Source: Bacillus cytotoxicus (GTDB taxonomy: Bacteria; Bacillota; Bacilli; Bacillales; Bacillaceae_G). Taken from it: a DNA stretch of 43,797 nt. Numbering within the stretch: the first letter of the stretch is position 1; each line of letters starts with the position of its first letter. A model generated the notes under the pieces. That model saw only the letters and a list, made by a program, of their open reading frames with translations. It made no database searches and was not told the origin of the DNA. Shown piece after piece: positions 23,412 through 31,933 of this stretch. The DNA lies in assembly GCF_023715645.1 (NCBI RefSeq), contig NZ_JAMBOP010000037.1, positions 1-43,797 on the forward strand. Direction: 5' to 3'. Position numbers and translations under genes: made by a program.

Positions 23412-24041
23412 TTGCAATTTGTCGTGGAATGGATTCGAAATATCATTGTATTTCTCTTGTTAGCAACGATGCTTCATATGTTACTTCCCAATTCGAATTT
23501 ACAAAAGTATGTCAAATTTGTTGTGAGTTTACTTTTAGTCGTTCTCATTTTAACCCCCTTATTTAAATTATTTCAAACAGATATTCAAGATGTGATTGCA
23601 AACGCTAGTCAGAACAAGTATATGGCAAACGGATCAATAGAAAATAAAATTAGTGAAAAGAAAAAAGAAATACAAGCCTCACAACGTGCATATATTTTAG
23701 AACAGATGGCTGTCCAAATGAAAAAACAAGTTGGAAAAGAGCTAGAAGAACAATATGGTATGGCCGTTAAGAGTTTACAGATAAAAGTACTAGAAGACAA
23801 AAAGGAAGTGAAATCCCAGCAGGATATTCAGTCAGTTGTTGTATCGCTTCAGGCAAATGAACGAAGTCGAACAGGGGTTATTGAAACAATTCAAAAGGTG
23901 GAAATTAACTCCAAAGAACCTCAAAAGACGTCAGAACAAAATACAGCTGAAATGAAACAATTTTTCTCAAACAAATGGCAACTAGAAGAGAACAAAATTA
24001 AGATTCAGGTGGAAGGGGGGATAGAGAAAGTAAATGAATAA
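23412..24041 (+). CDS. spoIIIAF: stage III sporulation protein SpoIIIAF
   Basis: A 209-residue protein: two N-terminal helices (about residues 6-24 and 34-52) and a ring-forming-type soluble domain of about 130 residues in the intermembrane space. TTG at 23412 is chosen because AGGAG lies 9 bases before it and the product then aligns with B. subtilis SpoIIIAF (QFVVEWI against SFLTEWL). It overlaps the next gene by 8 bases. Confidence 0.9.
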   Translation: MQFVVEWIRNIIVFLLLATMLHMLLPNSNLQKYVKFVVSLLLVVLILTPLFKLFQTDIQDVIANASQNKYMANGSIENKISEKKKEIQASQRAYILEQMAVQMKKQVGKELEEQYGMAVKSLQIKVLEDKKEVKSQQDIQSVVVSLQANERSRTGVIETIQKVEINSKEPQKTSEQNTAEMKQFFSNKWQLEENKIKIQVEGGIEKVNE

Positions 24042-24672
24042 TAAATTTCAATTTCTTCGTAATCTATTTAAAGGAAATGAAAAAGATGAGAAAGAGAAAA
24101 AAATTTCAGCAAAGTTTTTAATCGTGTTACTCATACTTGGGATCATCCTTATGTTTTCTAGTAACCTTTTCAAAGCAAAAGAACCAGAAGTACCTGTTCT
24201 AAAATCGCAAACAGAACAAGTAAAAGAAGTACCGACATTTGGACAAAAGAATAGTGACAACAAGTCAAGCATTGATAAATACGAAAAAGAATATGAACAA
24301 CAATTAAAAGAAGCATTAGAAAGTGTTGCAGGCGTTAAAGATGTAACAATTGAAATTAATCTTGATTCATCAGAAGAAAAAATACTTGATAAAAATACAG
24401 TGAAACGATCGCAAACGACAGATGAAACAGATAAAGAAGGCGGAAAGCGAAAAGTTGGAGATGAATCGACAGATGAAAAAACAGTAATTGTACGCCAAGG
24501 TGATAAGGAAGCTCCGATTATACTTCGAGAAAATAAGCCGAAAGTTCGCGGCGTTCTTGTTGTTGCGAGAGGAGTGGATAATTTACAAGTGAAACAGATG
24601 GTGGTAGAGGCTGTTACGCGTATGTTAGAAGTTCCAAGTCACCGTGTATCTGTTTTACCAAAAAAGAATTAG
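24034..24672 (+). CDS. spoIIIAG: stage III sporulation protein SpoIIIAG
   Basis: A 212-residue protein with one N-terminal membrane helix (about residues 27-45) and a soluble domain. The family forms a large ring (30 subunits in B. subtilis) in the space between mother cell and forespore. YEKEYEQQLKEALESVAGVKDVTIEINL opens the ring-building motif (quoted in part: LESVAGVKDVTIEINL), and RGVLVVARGVDN is conserved. ATG lies within the end of spoIIIAF. Confidence 0.94.
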   Translation: MNNKFQFLRNLFKGNEKDEKEKKISAKFLIVLLILGIILMFSSNLFKAKEPEVPVLKSQTEQVKEVPTFGQKNSDNKSSIDKYEKEYEQQLKEALESVAGVKDVTIEINLDSSEEKILDKNTVKRSQTTDETDKEGGKRKVGDESTDEKTVIVRQGDKEAPIILRENKPKVRGVLVVARGVDNLQVKQMVVEAVTRMLEVPSHRVSVLPKKN

Positions 24673-24684
24673 GGAGGAAATAAA

Positions 24685-25242
24685 GTGTTAAAAAAACAGA
24701 CAGTTTGGTTATTAACGATGTTAAGCTTGGTTATTGTACTTTCGGTTTACTATGTAATGACGCCAGATAATAAAACCAGGGAAGTGGCAACGTCGTTAGG
24801 AGAGGGAGCGAAGGAGAAACAAGGCTCTGAAAAGGAAACGAGTAAAAAAGAAACAAGCCAGAAAGAAGGAAAAGTAACGAGTCATTCTGCTAATGATGAT
24901 AGTTTCACAGCACTTCGTTTGAAAATGGATGATCAGCGCAGTGAAGTGAAAGAAAAATTGCAAGATGTAATGAATTCAACAAACGCTTCTGCAGAAGAGA
25001 AAAATAAAGCGAAAATTGAGTTTAATGCATTGGCTGATTTGGTAACAAAAGAAACGTTATTGGAAACTTTAATAAAAACAAAAGGCGGTTTTAAAGATGC
25101 GCTTGTACGTACAGATGGAAATGATGTAAAAGTGACAGTAAAAGCAACAAAACTTTCTGCAAAAGAAGCAAATAATATTATACAACTTGTAAAAAGTGAA
25201 ACGGGCTTAATGGCAGATGTTCGATACGAAATAGCAAAGTAA
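24685..25242 (+). CDS. spoIIIAH: stage III sporulation protein SpoIIIAH
   Basis: A 185-residue single-pass membrane protein whose extracellular YscJ/FliF-like domain binds forespore SpoIIQ. GTG at 24685 follows GGGAGG. After the helix (about residues 6-23) comes a K/E/S-rich linker of about 40 residues, then the folded domain ending SETGLMADVRYEIAK. It is shorter than B. subtilis SpoIIIAH (218), mostly in the linker. Last gene of the operon, with a terminator at its stop. Confidence 0.93.
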   Translation: MLKKQTVWLLTMLSLVIVLSVYYVMTPDNKTREVATSLGEGAKEKQGSEKETSKKETSQKEGKVTSHSANDDSFTALRLKMDDQRSEVKEKLQDVMNSTNASAEEKNKAKIEFNALADLVTKETLLETLIKTKGGFKDALVRTDGNDVKVTVKATKLSAKEANNIIQLVKSETGLMADVRYEIAK

Positions 25243-25275
25243 AAAGCTATCGATTTTTTCGATAGCTTTTTTTAT
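25242..25275. terminator. spoIIIA operon terminator (bidirectional)
   Basis: AAAAGCTATCGA (25242-25253) pairs with TCGATAGCTTTT (25259-25270) and is followed by T residues. It lies partly inside the 3' end of the converging small gene. Confidence 0.92.
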
Positions 25276-25459
25276 CTACTAGAAGTTTATCAAGTAATTG
25301 TAGTTCCGCTTCTGTTATTTTTATAGGAGAAATTTGTTGCGAATGAAAAATCATCGGTTCTTGACGAAGGTGATTACTTTTTCCGCATTTCATTTGAATA
25401 CAGAGTGCCGCGCCCCAAATAATAACAGCTGGTAGAAAGAGAATAAGCCAAATGTTCAC
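25247..25459 (-). CDS. small membrane protein convergent with spoIIIAH (70 aa)
   Basis: A 70-residue product starting with GTG at 25459 after GAGGTG. It has one N-terminal hydrophobic helix (NIWLILFLPAVIIWGAALCI) and a polar tail with a helical segment TEAELQLLDKLLVDKKSYRKNR. Its 3' end runs into the shared terminator. The family is unknown to me. A proper ribosome site supports it as a gene. Confidence 0.55.
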   Translation of the reverse strand: MNIWLILFLPAVIIWGAALCIQMKCGKSNHLRQEPMIFHSQQISPIKITEAELQLLDKLLVDKKSYRKNR

Positions 25460-25951
25460 GTCTCACACCTCACTGTATTTGATTTCACTTTTACGATACT
25501 ATTTTTATATGAAGGGAATATGAAGTGGATGTAAATAAACTTCAATTATTTAGTGAAAAATATAAAAAAATGAAAATAACCCCCCTTTTTTGGAGGAGGG
25601 TGAGCGCGTCTGGGATTGTTTTTTAGGAAGTGGTCTTGCCAATTTCGAGTGAAACTTGGTATTATTACTAGGTGATAAGAATAGCATACTGTTATTTTGA
25701 CAGGAATTTTCATACATCATACAGAAAAATAAAATTGGAATGTTGAAAATATTTATCGTAAGATGTATATACATATAAATACATTTTGTTTTCAATTTGT
25801 ATTTATATAGTATGAAACTTCATAGTAGTTTTTCATTGATAGTACGAGAAGGAATTTTTAATTGACTGTTCTAGCTGGATTCAGTAGTGTTTATTACTGA
25901 TAGTTTGAGCTGTTACAACAGGAAAAACAAGTATATAGGAGTGGATTTTAC
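25460..25951 (+). promoter_or_regulatory. accB leader region with candidate promoter
   Basis: This 492-base AT-rich stretch holds no convincing gene. TTGACA at 25697-25702, 17 bases and TACAGA at 25720-25725 form one promoter candidate for accBC; a second, weaker one is TTGTTT...TAGTAT near 25786-25813. A C-run and GGAGGAGG (about 25580-25602) could form a hairpin. A loose dyad TTCAGTA...TTACTGA lies at about 25880-25900. No convincing FapR box was found. Confidence 0.4.
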
Positions 25952-26434
25952 ATGTTTAAAATTCAAGAAGTTCGTGAGTTAATTAAGCTAATTGATGATT
26001 CTAATATTGATGAATTTGAATACAAAAAAGATGGTACGACAATTAAGATGAAAAAGCGTGGTAATGAAGTGATTGCTGTGCAACCTGCCGCAGCAGTGCA
26101 GAAACCTGTACAAGCTATTGCGTCAGAAGTAGTTGCTGCGCCAGCTCAAGTAGAATATCCAAAGCAAGAAGAGAAACAAGTATTACAAGATGAGAACTTA
26201 CTTAAAATTACATCTCCAATGGTTGGAACGTTCTATGCATCTCCATCACCAGATGCACCAGCATATGTAAATGTAGGAGATCGCGTAACAGAAGGGAAAA
26301 TGGTTTGTATCGTAGAAGCAATGAAACTCTTTAATGAAATTGAAGCAGAAGTAAATGGAGAAATCGTTGAAATTCTTGTGAATAACGGTCAGCTTGTTGA
26401 ATATGGACAACCGCTATTTCTTGTAAAAGCATAA
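25952..26434 (+). CDS. accB: biotin carboxyl carrier protein of acetyl-CoA carboxylase
   Basis: A 160-residue BCCP. The N-terminal helix ([20 protein letters not shown]) is followed by an Ala/Pro/Gln/Val-rich linker (about residues 40-80) and the biotinyl domain (about 82-160). The biotin attachment motif EAMKLF places the modified lysine at residue 125. It carries CO2 for malonyl-CoA synthesis, the first step of fatty acid synthesis. ATAGGAG precedes the ATG. It forms an operon with accC, 17 bases away. Confidence 0.97.
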   Translation: MFKIQEVRELIKLIDDSNIDEFEYKKDGTTIKMKKRGNEVIAVQPAAAVQKPVQAIASEVVAAPAQVEYPKQEEKQVLQDENLLKITSPMVGTFYASPSPDAPAYVNVGDRVTEGKMVCIVEAMKLFNEIEAEVNGEIVEILVNNGQLVEYGQPLFLVKA

Positions 26435-26451
26435 TAAGGGAGTCTAGAATT

Positions 26452-27804
26452 ATGATTAAAAAAGTATTAATTGCCAACCGTGGGGAAATTGCGGTACGAA
26501 TTATTCGTGCTTGTAAAGAAATGAATATTGAAACAGTTGCAATTTATTCTGAAGCAGATAAAGAAGCGCTGCATGTACAAATTGCGGATGAAGCATACTG
26601 CGTTGGTCCAACTGTATCAAAGGAAAGTTATTTAAACTTAACAAACATTATTAGCGTTGCAAAATTAACAGGTTGTGATGCAATTCATCCTGGATATGGA
26701 TTTTTGGCAGAAAATGCTGATTTTGCAGAGCTTTGCCGTGAATGTAACTTAATTTTTATCGGTCCAAGCCCAGAAGCTATTTCAAAAATGGGCACAAAAG
26801 ACGTTGCACGTGATACAATGAAGGAAGCAGGGGTTCCGATTGTACCGGGTTCACAAGGGATAATTAAAAATATCGAAGAAGCAGTAGCACTTGCGGAGAC
26901 TATTGGATATCCTGTTATTATTAAAGCAACAGCGGGCGGCGGCGGAAAGGGAATTCGCGTTGCGCGTACAGAAGAAGAGCTTGTAAAAGGAATTCAAATT
27001 ACACAGCAAGAGGCAAGTACTGCTTTTGGAAACCCTGGTGTATACTTAGAGAAGTATATTGAAGATTTCCGTCATGTAGAAATTCAAGTAATGGCAGATA
27101 ATCATGGTAACGTTATTCATTTAGGAGAGCGTGATTGTACAATTCAGCGTCGTTTGCAAAAACTGTTAGAAGAGTCACCATCTCCAGCTTTAGATGCTAC
27201 TATCCGTCAACAAATGGGAGAAGCAGCAGTAAAAGCAGCGGCAGCAGTAGATTATACAGGTGCTGGCACAGTTGAATTTATTTACGAATATAAAACGAAA
27301 AGTTTCTATTTCATGGAAATGAATACGCGAATTCAAGTTGAGCATCCTGTAACTGAAATGGTGACGGGAGTAGACCTTATCAAAGAGCAAATTCGCGTTG
27401 CGTCAGGAGAGCAGTTATCACTGCAACAAGAAGAAGTACAATTTAACGGTTGGGCAATTGAGTGCCGAATTAATGCGGAAAACCCTGCCAAAAACTTTAT
27501 GCCATCTCCAGGAAAGGTAGAAATGTATTTACCGCCAGGAGGATTCGGTATTCGCGTCGATTCAGCTGTATATCCTGGGTATACGATTCCACCTTATTAC
27601 GATTCGATGGTTGCGAAGCTTATTGTTTATGGCAAAACACGTGAAGAAGCAATTGCGAAAATGAAACGAGCGTTAAGTGAATTCGTCATTGAGGGTGTAC
27701 ATACGACGATTCCGTTTCATTTACAACTTCTTGACCACCCTGAATTTGTACAAGGGGAATTTAATACGAAGTTTTTAGAACAGCATGATTTAACGGCGCA
27801 CTGA
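26452..27804 (+). CDS. accC: biotin carboxylase subunit of acetyl-CoA carboxylase
   Basis: A 450-residue ATP-grasp enzyme carboxylating biotin on AccB with bicarbonate and ATP. IKKVLIANRGEIAVRIIRAC is the biotin carboxylase N-terminal signature, KATAGGGGKGIRVA the glycine-rich ATP loop, and EMNTRIQVEHPVTEM the catalytic glutamate and arginine region. Length is normal and there is no fusion. AGGGAG precedes the ATG. yqhY starts 23 bases downstream and is probably in the same transcript. Confidence 0.98.
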   Translation: MIKKVLIANRGEIAVRIIRACKEMNIETVAIYSEADKEALHVQIADEAYCVGPTVSKESYLNLTNIISVAKLTGCDAIHPGYGFLAENADFAELCRECNLIFIGPSPEAISKMGTKDVARDTMKEAGVPIVPGSQGIIKNIEEAVALAETIGYPVIIKATAGGGGKGIRVARTEEELVKGIQITQQEASTAFGNPGVYLEKYIEDFRHVEIQVMADNHGNVIHLGERDCTIQRRLQKLLEESPSPALDATIRQQMGEAAVKAAAAVDYTGAGTVEFIYEYKTKSFYFMEMNTRIQVEHPVTEMVTGVDLIKEQIRVASGEQLSLQQEEVQFNGWAIECRINAENPAKNFMPSPGKVEMYLPPGGFGIRVDSAVYPGYTIPPYYDSMVAKLIVYGKTREEAIAKMKRALSEFVIEGVHTTIPFHLQLLDHPEFVQGEFNTKFLEQHDLTAH

Positions 27805-27827
27805 TACATTTAAAGGAGGTTTTTATC

Positions 27828-28220
27828 ATGGCTGATCATATGTTAGACATGGGGCAAGATACAACTCTTGGTAAAGTAGAAATCGCACCGGAAGTAATTG
27901 AAGTAATTGCAGGAATTGCTGCTTCTGAAGTAGAAGGCGTAGCAGCAATGCGTGGTAACTTTGCAACAGATGTTGTTGAGAAGTTAGGAAAGAAAAATCA
28001 TGGAAAAGGCGTAAAAGTAGAATTAGCAAACGATGATATTATCGTTGATGTTTACGTATTAATGTATTTTGGTGTAGCAATTCCGGTTGTTGCACAAAAC
28101 ATTCAAGATAATATTCGTCAAGCGCTGTTTACAATGACAGGTCTTGAATTGAAAGAAATAAACGTTCATATCGTTGGTGTAACATTTGAGACACCAAAGA
28201 CAGAAATTGAACCAGTGTAA
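27828..28220 (+). CDS. yqhY: Asp23/Gls24 family protein YqhY
   Basis: A 130-residue Asp23-type (DUF322) protein. The family core runs from APEVIEVIAGIAASEVEGVA to NVHIVGVTFE. In B. subtilis YqhY is encoded with accBC and its loss perturbs acetyl-CoA carboxylase control. It has no signal or membrane segment. AAAGGAGG precedes the ATG, and a strong terminator follows, making it the last gene of the acc operon. Confidence 0.93.
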   Translation: MADHMLDMGQDTTLGKVEIAPEVIEVIAGIAASEVEGVAAMRGNFATDVVEKLGKKNHGKGVKVELANDDIIVDVYVLMYFGVAIPVVAQNIQDNIRQALFTMTGLELKEINVHIVGVTFETPKTEIEPV

Positions 28221-28225
28221 TACTG

Positions 28226-28258
28226 AAAAAGGTGCCTTGTGATTCAGGCACCTTTTTT
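28226..28258 (+). terminator. acc operon terminator
   Basis: AAAAAGGTGCCT (28226-28237) pairs with AGGCACCTTTTT (28246-28257), then T residues. Confidence 0.92.
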
Positions 28259-28273
28259 ATCGTTTGTATTCTT

Positions 28274-28619
28274 CATATATAAATCCAAAAGTCGTCGTCA
28301 TGCCACGCGAAAAGTAATCAATTACTTACTTTCTCTTTTTGCTTGAACATAGCATGTGGCAAAAAAGGCCCTGTCCGCTTCTACGCCTGGCCAGATGTTC
28401 TTGTCCAGCTAAAGAGAAAAGGGTTTTATGTCGTTGTTTCAACACACAAGTTGCCGCCATGCCAAGCGAAAAGTAATCAATTACTTACTTTCTCTTTTTG
28501 CTTGAACATAGCATGTGGCAAAAAAAGGCCCTGCCCGCTTCTACGTCTGGCCAGATGTTCTTGTCCAGCTAAAGAGAAAAGGGTTTTATGTCAGGTTTTT
28601 AATTAGGATTTATATATTT
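28274..28619 (+). repeat. structured repeat, copies D and E (159-bp tandem duplication)
   Basis: Two nearly identical core units with a period of 159 bases (for example GCGAAAAGTAATC at 28307 and 28466) lie between one pair of outer inverted ends, CATATATAAATCC and GGATTTATATATT. Each has the stem CAAGCGAAAAG/CTTTTTGCTTG (ACGCGA in the first unit), AAGTAATCAATTACTT inside, GCATGTGGCAAAA, CTGGCCAG and GGGTTTTATGTC. It occupies most of the 684-base yqhY-nusB gap. Confidence 0.85.
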
Positions 28620-28680
28620 AAACAGAAAAGGTATTATATTATTTAGAAAAATGGGAAAAAACAAAGGTGAACTTGTGTTT

Positions 28681-28708
28681 TTGGAAAAAACGTACATTGT
28701 GCTATGAT
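28681..28708 (+). promoter_or_regulatory. candidate nusB promoter
   Basis: TTGGAA (28681-28686), 16 bases, TATGAT (28703-28708), about 200 bases upstream of nusB. The AT-rich leader between has no other feature I can support. Confidence 0.5.
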
Positions 28709-28904
28709 ACGGAACCTGAAGTTAATCTTTTTATTATTTTTCCGTGAGGGAACTCGTGTATGAAACGATAAATTGTGGTATTATCATTGTATTATAAGAT
28801 TGAAAGCTGAGTAAAAATTATAAATAATAAGTAATTCGATGGCTTATAAATTATAATAATATAACAAAACATAAGAAAGACTTGAAGCACAAAGGAGAGT
28901 TATA

Positions 28905-29288
28905 ATGAAACGTAGGACGGCTAGAGAAAGAGCGATGCAAGCACTCTATCAAATGGATATTACCGGAGACTACAATCCGAAAGTAGCAGTAGAAAACACA
29001 CTTGAAGAAGGCGAAAATATAAATGAATTTCTAGAAGTACTTGTCTTCGGATGTGTAGAGCATAAGGAAGCAATTGATGAGCTTATTCGTCAGAATTTAA
29101 AAAAGTGGAAATTAGAGCGCATTAGCATTGTTGATCGTAGTATTTTACGAATTGCTGTGTATGAAATGAAATACATGGAAGATATTCCGCATAGCGTGTC
29201 TATTAATGAGGCAATTGAAATTGCAAAAGCATATGGGGACGAGGAATCTCGGCGTTTTATTAACGGCGTTTTATCTAGCATACAGTAA
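28905..29288 (+). CDS. nusB: transcription antitermination factor NusB
   Basis: A 127-residue all-helical RNA-binding protein that joins NusE/S10 on boxA RNA in rRNA antitermination. [19 protein letters not shown] is the arginine-rich N-terminus, followed by [20 protein letters not shown] and [26 protein letters not shown] (quoted in part: [20 protein letters not shown]), the family signatures. AAAGGAGAG precedes the ATG. A degenerate repeat separates it from folD. Confidence 0.96.
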   Translation: MKRRTARERAMQALYQMDITGDYNPKVAVENTLEEGENINEFLEVLVFGCVEHKEAIDELIRQNLKKWKLERISIVDRSILRIAVYEMKYMEDIPHSVSINEAIEIAKAYGDEESRRFINGVLSSIQ

Positions 29289-29435
29289 AACTTTCTTGGG
29301 CGGGAAACTTCATCCCACTCAAGAAAGCTCTTGTCAAAAAAGCTTTTACGGGCAGTTATCTTTCATCATTATTCTTTCTTTTTTCAGAATGTTAATGTGG
29401 GAGCTATACTGTCCGTTAGAGCGGGAGAAAACATA
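29285..29435 (+). repeat. degenerate bcr1-like element between nusB and folD
   Basis: The sequence follows the order of the bcr1-like element at 32976-33118: AAAACTTT..., a hairpin CTTGGGCGGG...CCCACTCAAG, AAGCTC, AGCTTTTACGGGCAGTTAT, then a long loop, GTGGGAGCTATACTGTCCGTTAGAGCGGG in two blocks. The ends and target duplication are eroded. No coding signal. Confidence 0.65.
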
Positions 29436-29466
29436 GCTTTGTAATTTTTAAAGGGGGAATTTTGAT

Positions 29467-30327
29467 ATGGTAGCAGTAATCATCAAAGGAAATGAAGTTG
29501 CAGAGAAAAAGAGAACACAGTTAAAAGAGAAAGTTGCAGAACTAAAAAAACAAGGAATTGTACCAGGGCTAGCTGTTATTTTAGTTGGGGACGATCCAGC
29601 TTCTCATTCGTATGTAAAGGGAAAAGAAAAAGGCTGCGAACAAGTTGGAATTTATTCTGAGTTAATTACATTTCCAGATTCAATTACACAAGGTCGTTTA
29701 TTGGCGGAAATCGACCGCTTAAATAATGATGATCGTATTCATGGTATTTTAGTACAATTACCGTTGCCAAATCATATTGAAGAGAAAGCTATCATTGAAA
29801 AAATTTCACCTGAGAAAGATGTGGATGGTTTCCACCCAATTAGTATCGGTCGTATGATGACAGGACAAGATACGTTCCTTCCATGTACACCGCATGGTAT
29901 TTTAGAATTAGTAAAAGAAATAAACATTGATATTACAGGGAAACATGTTGTTGTTATTGGACGAAGCAATATTGTTGGAAAACCAGTAGGACAACTGTTT
30001 TTAAATGAAAATGCAACAGTTACATATTGTCACTCAAAAACAGCGAATATAAAAGAATTAACGAAATTAGCTGATATTTTAATTGTTGCAGTTGGAAGAG
30101 CGAAAATGGTAACAGCTGATTACGTAAAAGAAGGAGCAGTTGTAATTGATGTTGGAGTAAACCGTTTAGAAACAGGAAAACTGTGCGGTGATGTTGATTT
30201 CGACGATGTATTAAACGTTGCAAGTCACGTTACACCAGTACCAAAAGGCGTAGGCCCAATGACGATTACAATGCTATTAGAAAATACAGTATTATCTGCA
30301 CAGCGCGCAGGTGTTGTTTGTAAGTAA
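29467..30327 (+). CDS. folD: bifunctional methylene-THF dehydrogenase/cyclohydrolase FolD
   Basis: A 286-residue enzyme that interconverts methylene-, methenyl- and 10-formyl-tetrahydrofolate with NADP. SYVKGKEKGCEQVGI carries the catalytic lysine (about residue 53), QLPLPNHI and DKDVDGFHP-like EKDVDGFHPISIG bind substrate, VIGRSNIVGKPVGQL is the NADP loop and TPVPKGVGPMT the C-terminal signature. AAAGGGGG precedes the ATG. It starts the folD-xseA-xseB-ispA cluster. Confidence 0.97.
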   Translation: MVAVIIKGNEVAEKKRTQLKEKVAELKKQGIVPGLAVILVGDDPASHSYVKGKEKGCEQVGIYSELITFPDSITQGRLLAEIDRLNNDDRIHGILVQLPLPNHIEEKAIIEKISPEKDVDGFHPISIGRMMTGQDTFLPCTPHGILELVKEINIDITGKHVVVIGRSNIVGKPVGQLFLNENATVTYCHSKTANIKELTKLADILIVAVGRAKMVTADYVKEGAVVIDVGVNRLETGKLCGDVDFDDVLNVASHVTPVPKGVGPMTITMLLENTVLSAQRAGVVCK

Positions 30328-30354
30328 TTACAAGGCGGCTATGAGGAGAGAGAG

Positions 30355-31713
30355 ATGGAAAAGCAATATTTAACCGTTACAGCGTTAACTCGTTATATGA
30401 AAACTAAAATAGAGTATGATCCTCATCTACAGTCTGTTTGGTTAAAAGGAGAAATTTCAAATTTTAAATATCATAGCCGCGGTCATATGTATTTCACATT
30501 AAAAGATGAAAATGCAAGAGTTGCTGCGGTCATGTTTGCGAGTCAGAATCGCAATGTAAAGTTTAGACCAGAAGACGGGATGAAAGTGCTCGTAAAAGGG
30601 AAAATGTCTGTTTATGAAGCAAGTGGTTCATATCAAATCTATATTCATGATATGCAGCCAGACGGAGTGGGAAATCTTCATTTAGCGTATGAGCAGTTAA
30701 AGACTCGTTTAGAAGAAGAAGGGCTGTTTTCACAAGTATACAAGCAGCCGATACCTGCTTATCCAACGAAGATTGGTGTGATTACGTCGCCAACGGGTGC
30801 GGCGATTCGTGATATTATAACGACAATTGCCCGCCGTTATCCGATTGGAAAAGTAATTGTATTTCCAGTTTTAGTACAAGGGGAGTTTGCAGCTCCCTCA
30901 ATTGTACAAGCTATTGAAAAGGCGAATGAAATGCATGATATAGATGCGTTAATTGTTGGGCGCGGTGGAGGTTCAATTGAAGAACTGTGGGCATTTAATG
31001 AAGAAACAGTGGCCCGGGCAATCTTTACAAGTCAAATTCCAATCATTTCTGCTGTAGGACATGAAACGGATTTTACAATTGCAGATTTTGTTGCGGATTT
31101 AAGAGCCCCAACGCCAACAGCGGCAGCTGAACTGGCAGTTCCTCACATTCTTGAATTAGAAGAAAAAGTGATGCAGCGTACACTTCGCTTGACGCGAGCT
31201 ATGCGTGAGATGTTGAATTATAAGCAGGAACGTTTGCAAGTATTACAGAAATCATATGCGTTTCGCTACCCAAAGCAATTGTATGAGCAAAAGGAAGAAC
31301 AATTGGATCGTACAATTGATAAGTTGATGCAAACGAAAGAGCGTTACATAGAAAAGAAGACAAATCAACTTCAGCAGTTGTCATTTTATTTAGGAAAGCA
31401 TCATCCTGCCCAAAAAATTGAACAAACAAGGCTTACAGTAGATGCACTGCAAAAGCAATTGCAGCGTGAAATGCAATCTCTGTTGCAAGGGAAAGAGTTT
31501 GTTTTTACAAGAGCGATAGAGAAGTTAGAAACGTTAAGTCCACTTAAAGTGATGATGCGAGGCTACGGTCTTGTGTACAATAATGAGAAACAGGTGCTAA
31601 AAAGCATCAAAGAAATTGGGCTTGGAGATAAAGTGACAGTGCATATTCAAGATGGGGTACTAGACTGTAATGTATGGGGAATAGAGGAGCGTGAACTAGG
31701 CAATGGAAAATAA
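30355..31713 (+). CDS. xseA: exodeoxyribonuclease VII large subunit
   Basis: A 452-residue nuclease subunit. An N-terminal OB fold (about residues 5-100, with [20 protein letters not shown]) binds single-stranded DNA. The catalytic domain shows [35 protein letters not shown] and [20 protein letters not shown], then a long coiled coil (about 270-400) that binds XseB. GGAGAGAG precedes the ATG. It overlaps xseB by 11 bases. Confidence 0.97.
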   Translation: MEKQYLTVTALTRYMKTKIEYDPHLQSVWLKGEISNFKYHSRGHMYFTLKDENARVAAVMFASQNRNVKFRPEDGMKVLVKGKMSVYEASGSYQIYIHDMQPDGVGNLHLAYEQLKTRLEEEGLFSQVYKQPIPAYPTKIGVITSPTGAAIRDIITTIARRYPIGKVIVFPVLVQGEFAAPSIVQAIEKANEMHDIDALIVGRGGGSIEELWAFNEETVARAIFTSQIPIISAVGHETDFTIADFVADLRAPTPTAAAELAVPHILELEEKVMQRTLRLTRAMREMLNYKQERLQVLQKSYAFRYPKQLYEQKEEQLDRTIDKLMQTKERYIEKKTNQLQQLSFYLGKHHPAQKIEQTRLTVDALQKQLQREMQSLLQGKEFVFTRAIEKLETLSPLKVMMRGYGLVYNNEKQVLKSIKEIGLGDKVTVHIQDGVLDCNVWGIEERELGNGK

Positions 31714-31933
31714 AGTGAGCTTTGAATCTGCGATTGCAAAGCTTGAACAAATTGTTTCCAAGCTCGAACAAGGTGATGTTCCGCTTGAAGAAGCAATTTC
31801 GTATTTTAAAGAAGGTATGGAACTTTCTAAGCTTTGCGATGGAAAACTAAAAGATGTGCAAGAACAAATGGCTGTTATACTTGGTGAAAATGGTGAACTT
31901 CGTCCGTTTTCTACTTTGGGAGAGGAAGTATAA
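31703..31933 (+). CDS. xseB: exodeoxyribonuclease VII small subunit
   Basis: A 76-residue helical protein with the family motif [36 protein letters not shown] (quoted in part: [19 protein letters not shown]). Several copies coat the XseA coiled coil. ATG lies inside the end of xseA, and the stop TAA shares a base with the ispA start (TAATG), so the three genes are translated as a unit. Confidence 0.96.
   Translation: MENKVSFESAIAKLEQIVSKLEQGDVPLEEAISYFKEGMELSKLCDGKLKDVQEQMAVILGENGELRPFSTLGEEV

Noticed and set aside
25880-25900. FapR operator before accB
   Set aside because: TTCAGTA...TTACTGA has only loose similarity to the FapR consensus and wrong spacing.
28307-28606. Two near-identical units that could suggest the start of a CRISPR array
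   Set aside because: Only two units, 159 bases each, with no short spacers; they match dispersed intergenic repeats elsewhere in the window.
28343-28606. Open frame of 87 codons across the tandem repeat
   Set aside because: It only follows the repeat units, repeats its own sequence and has no ribosome site.
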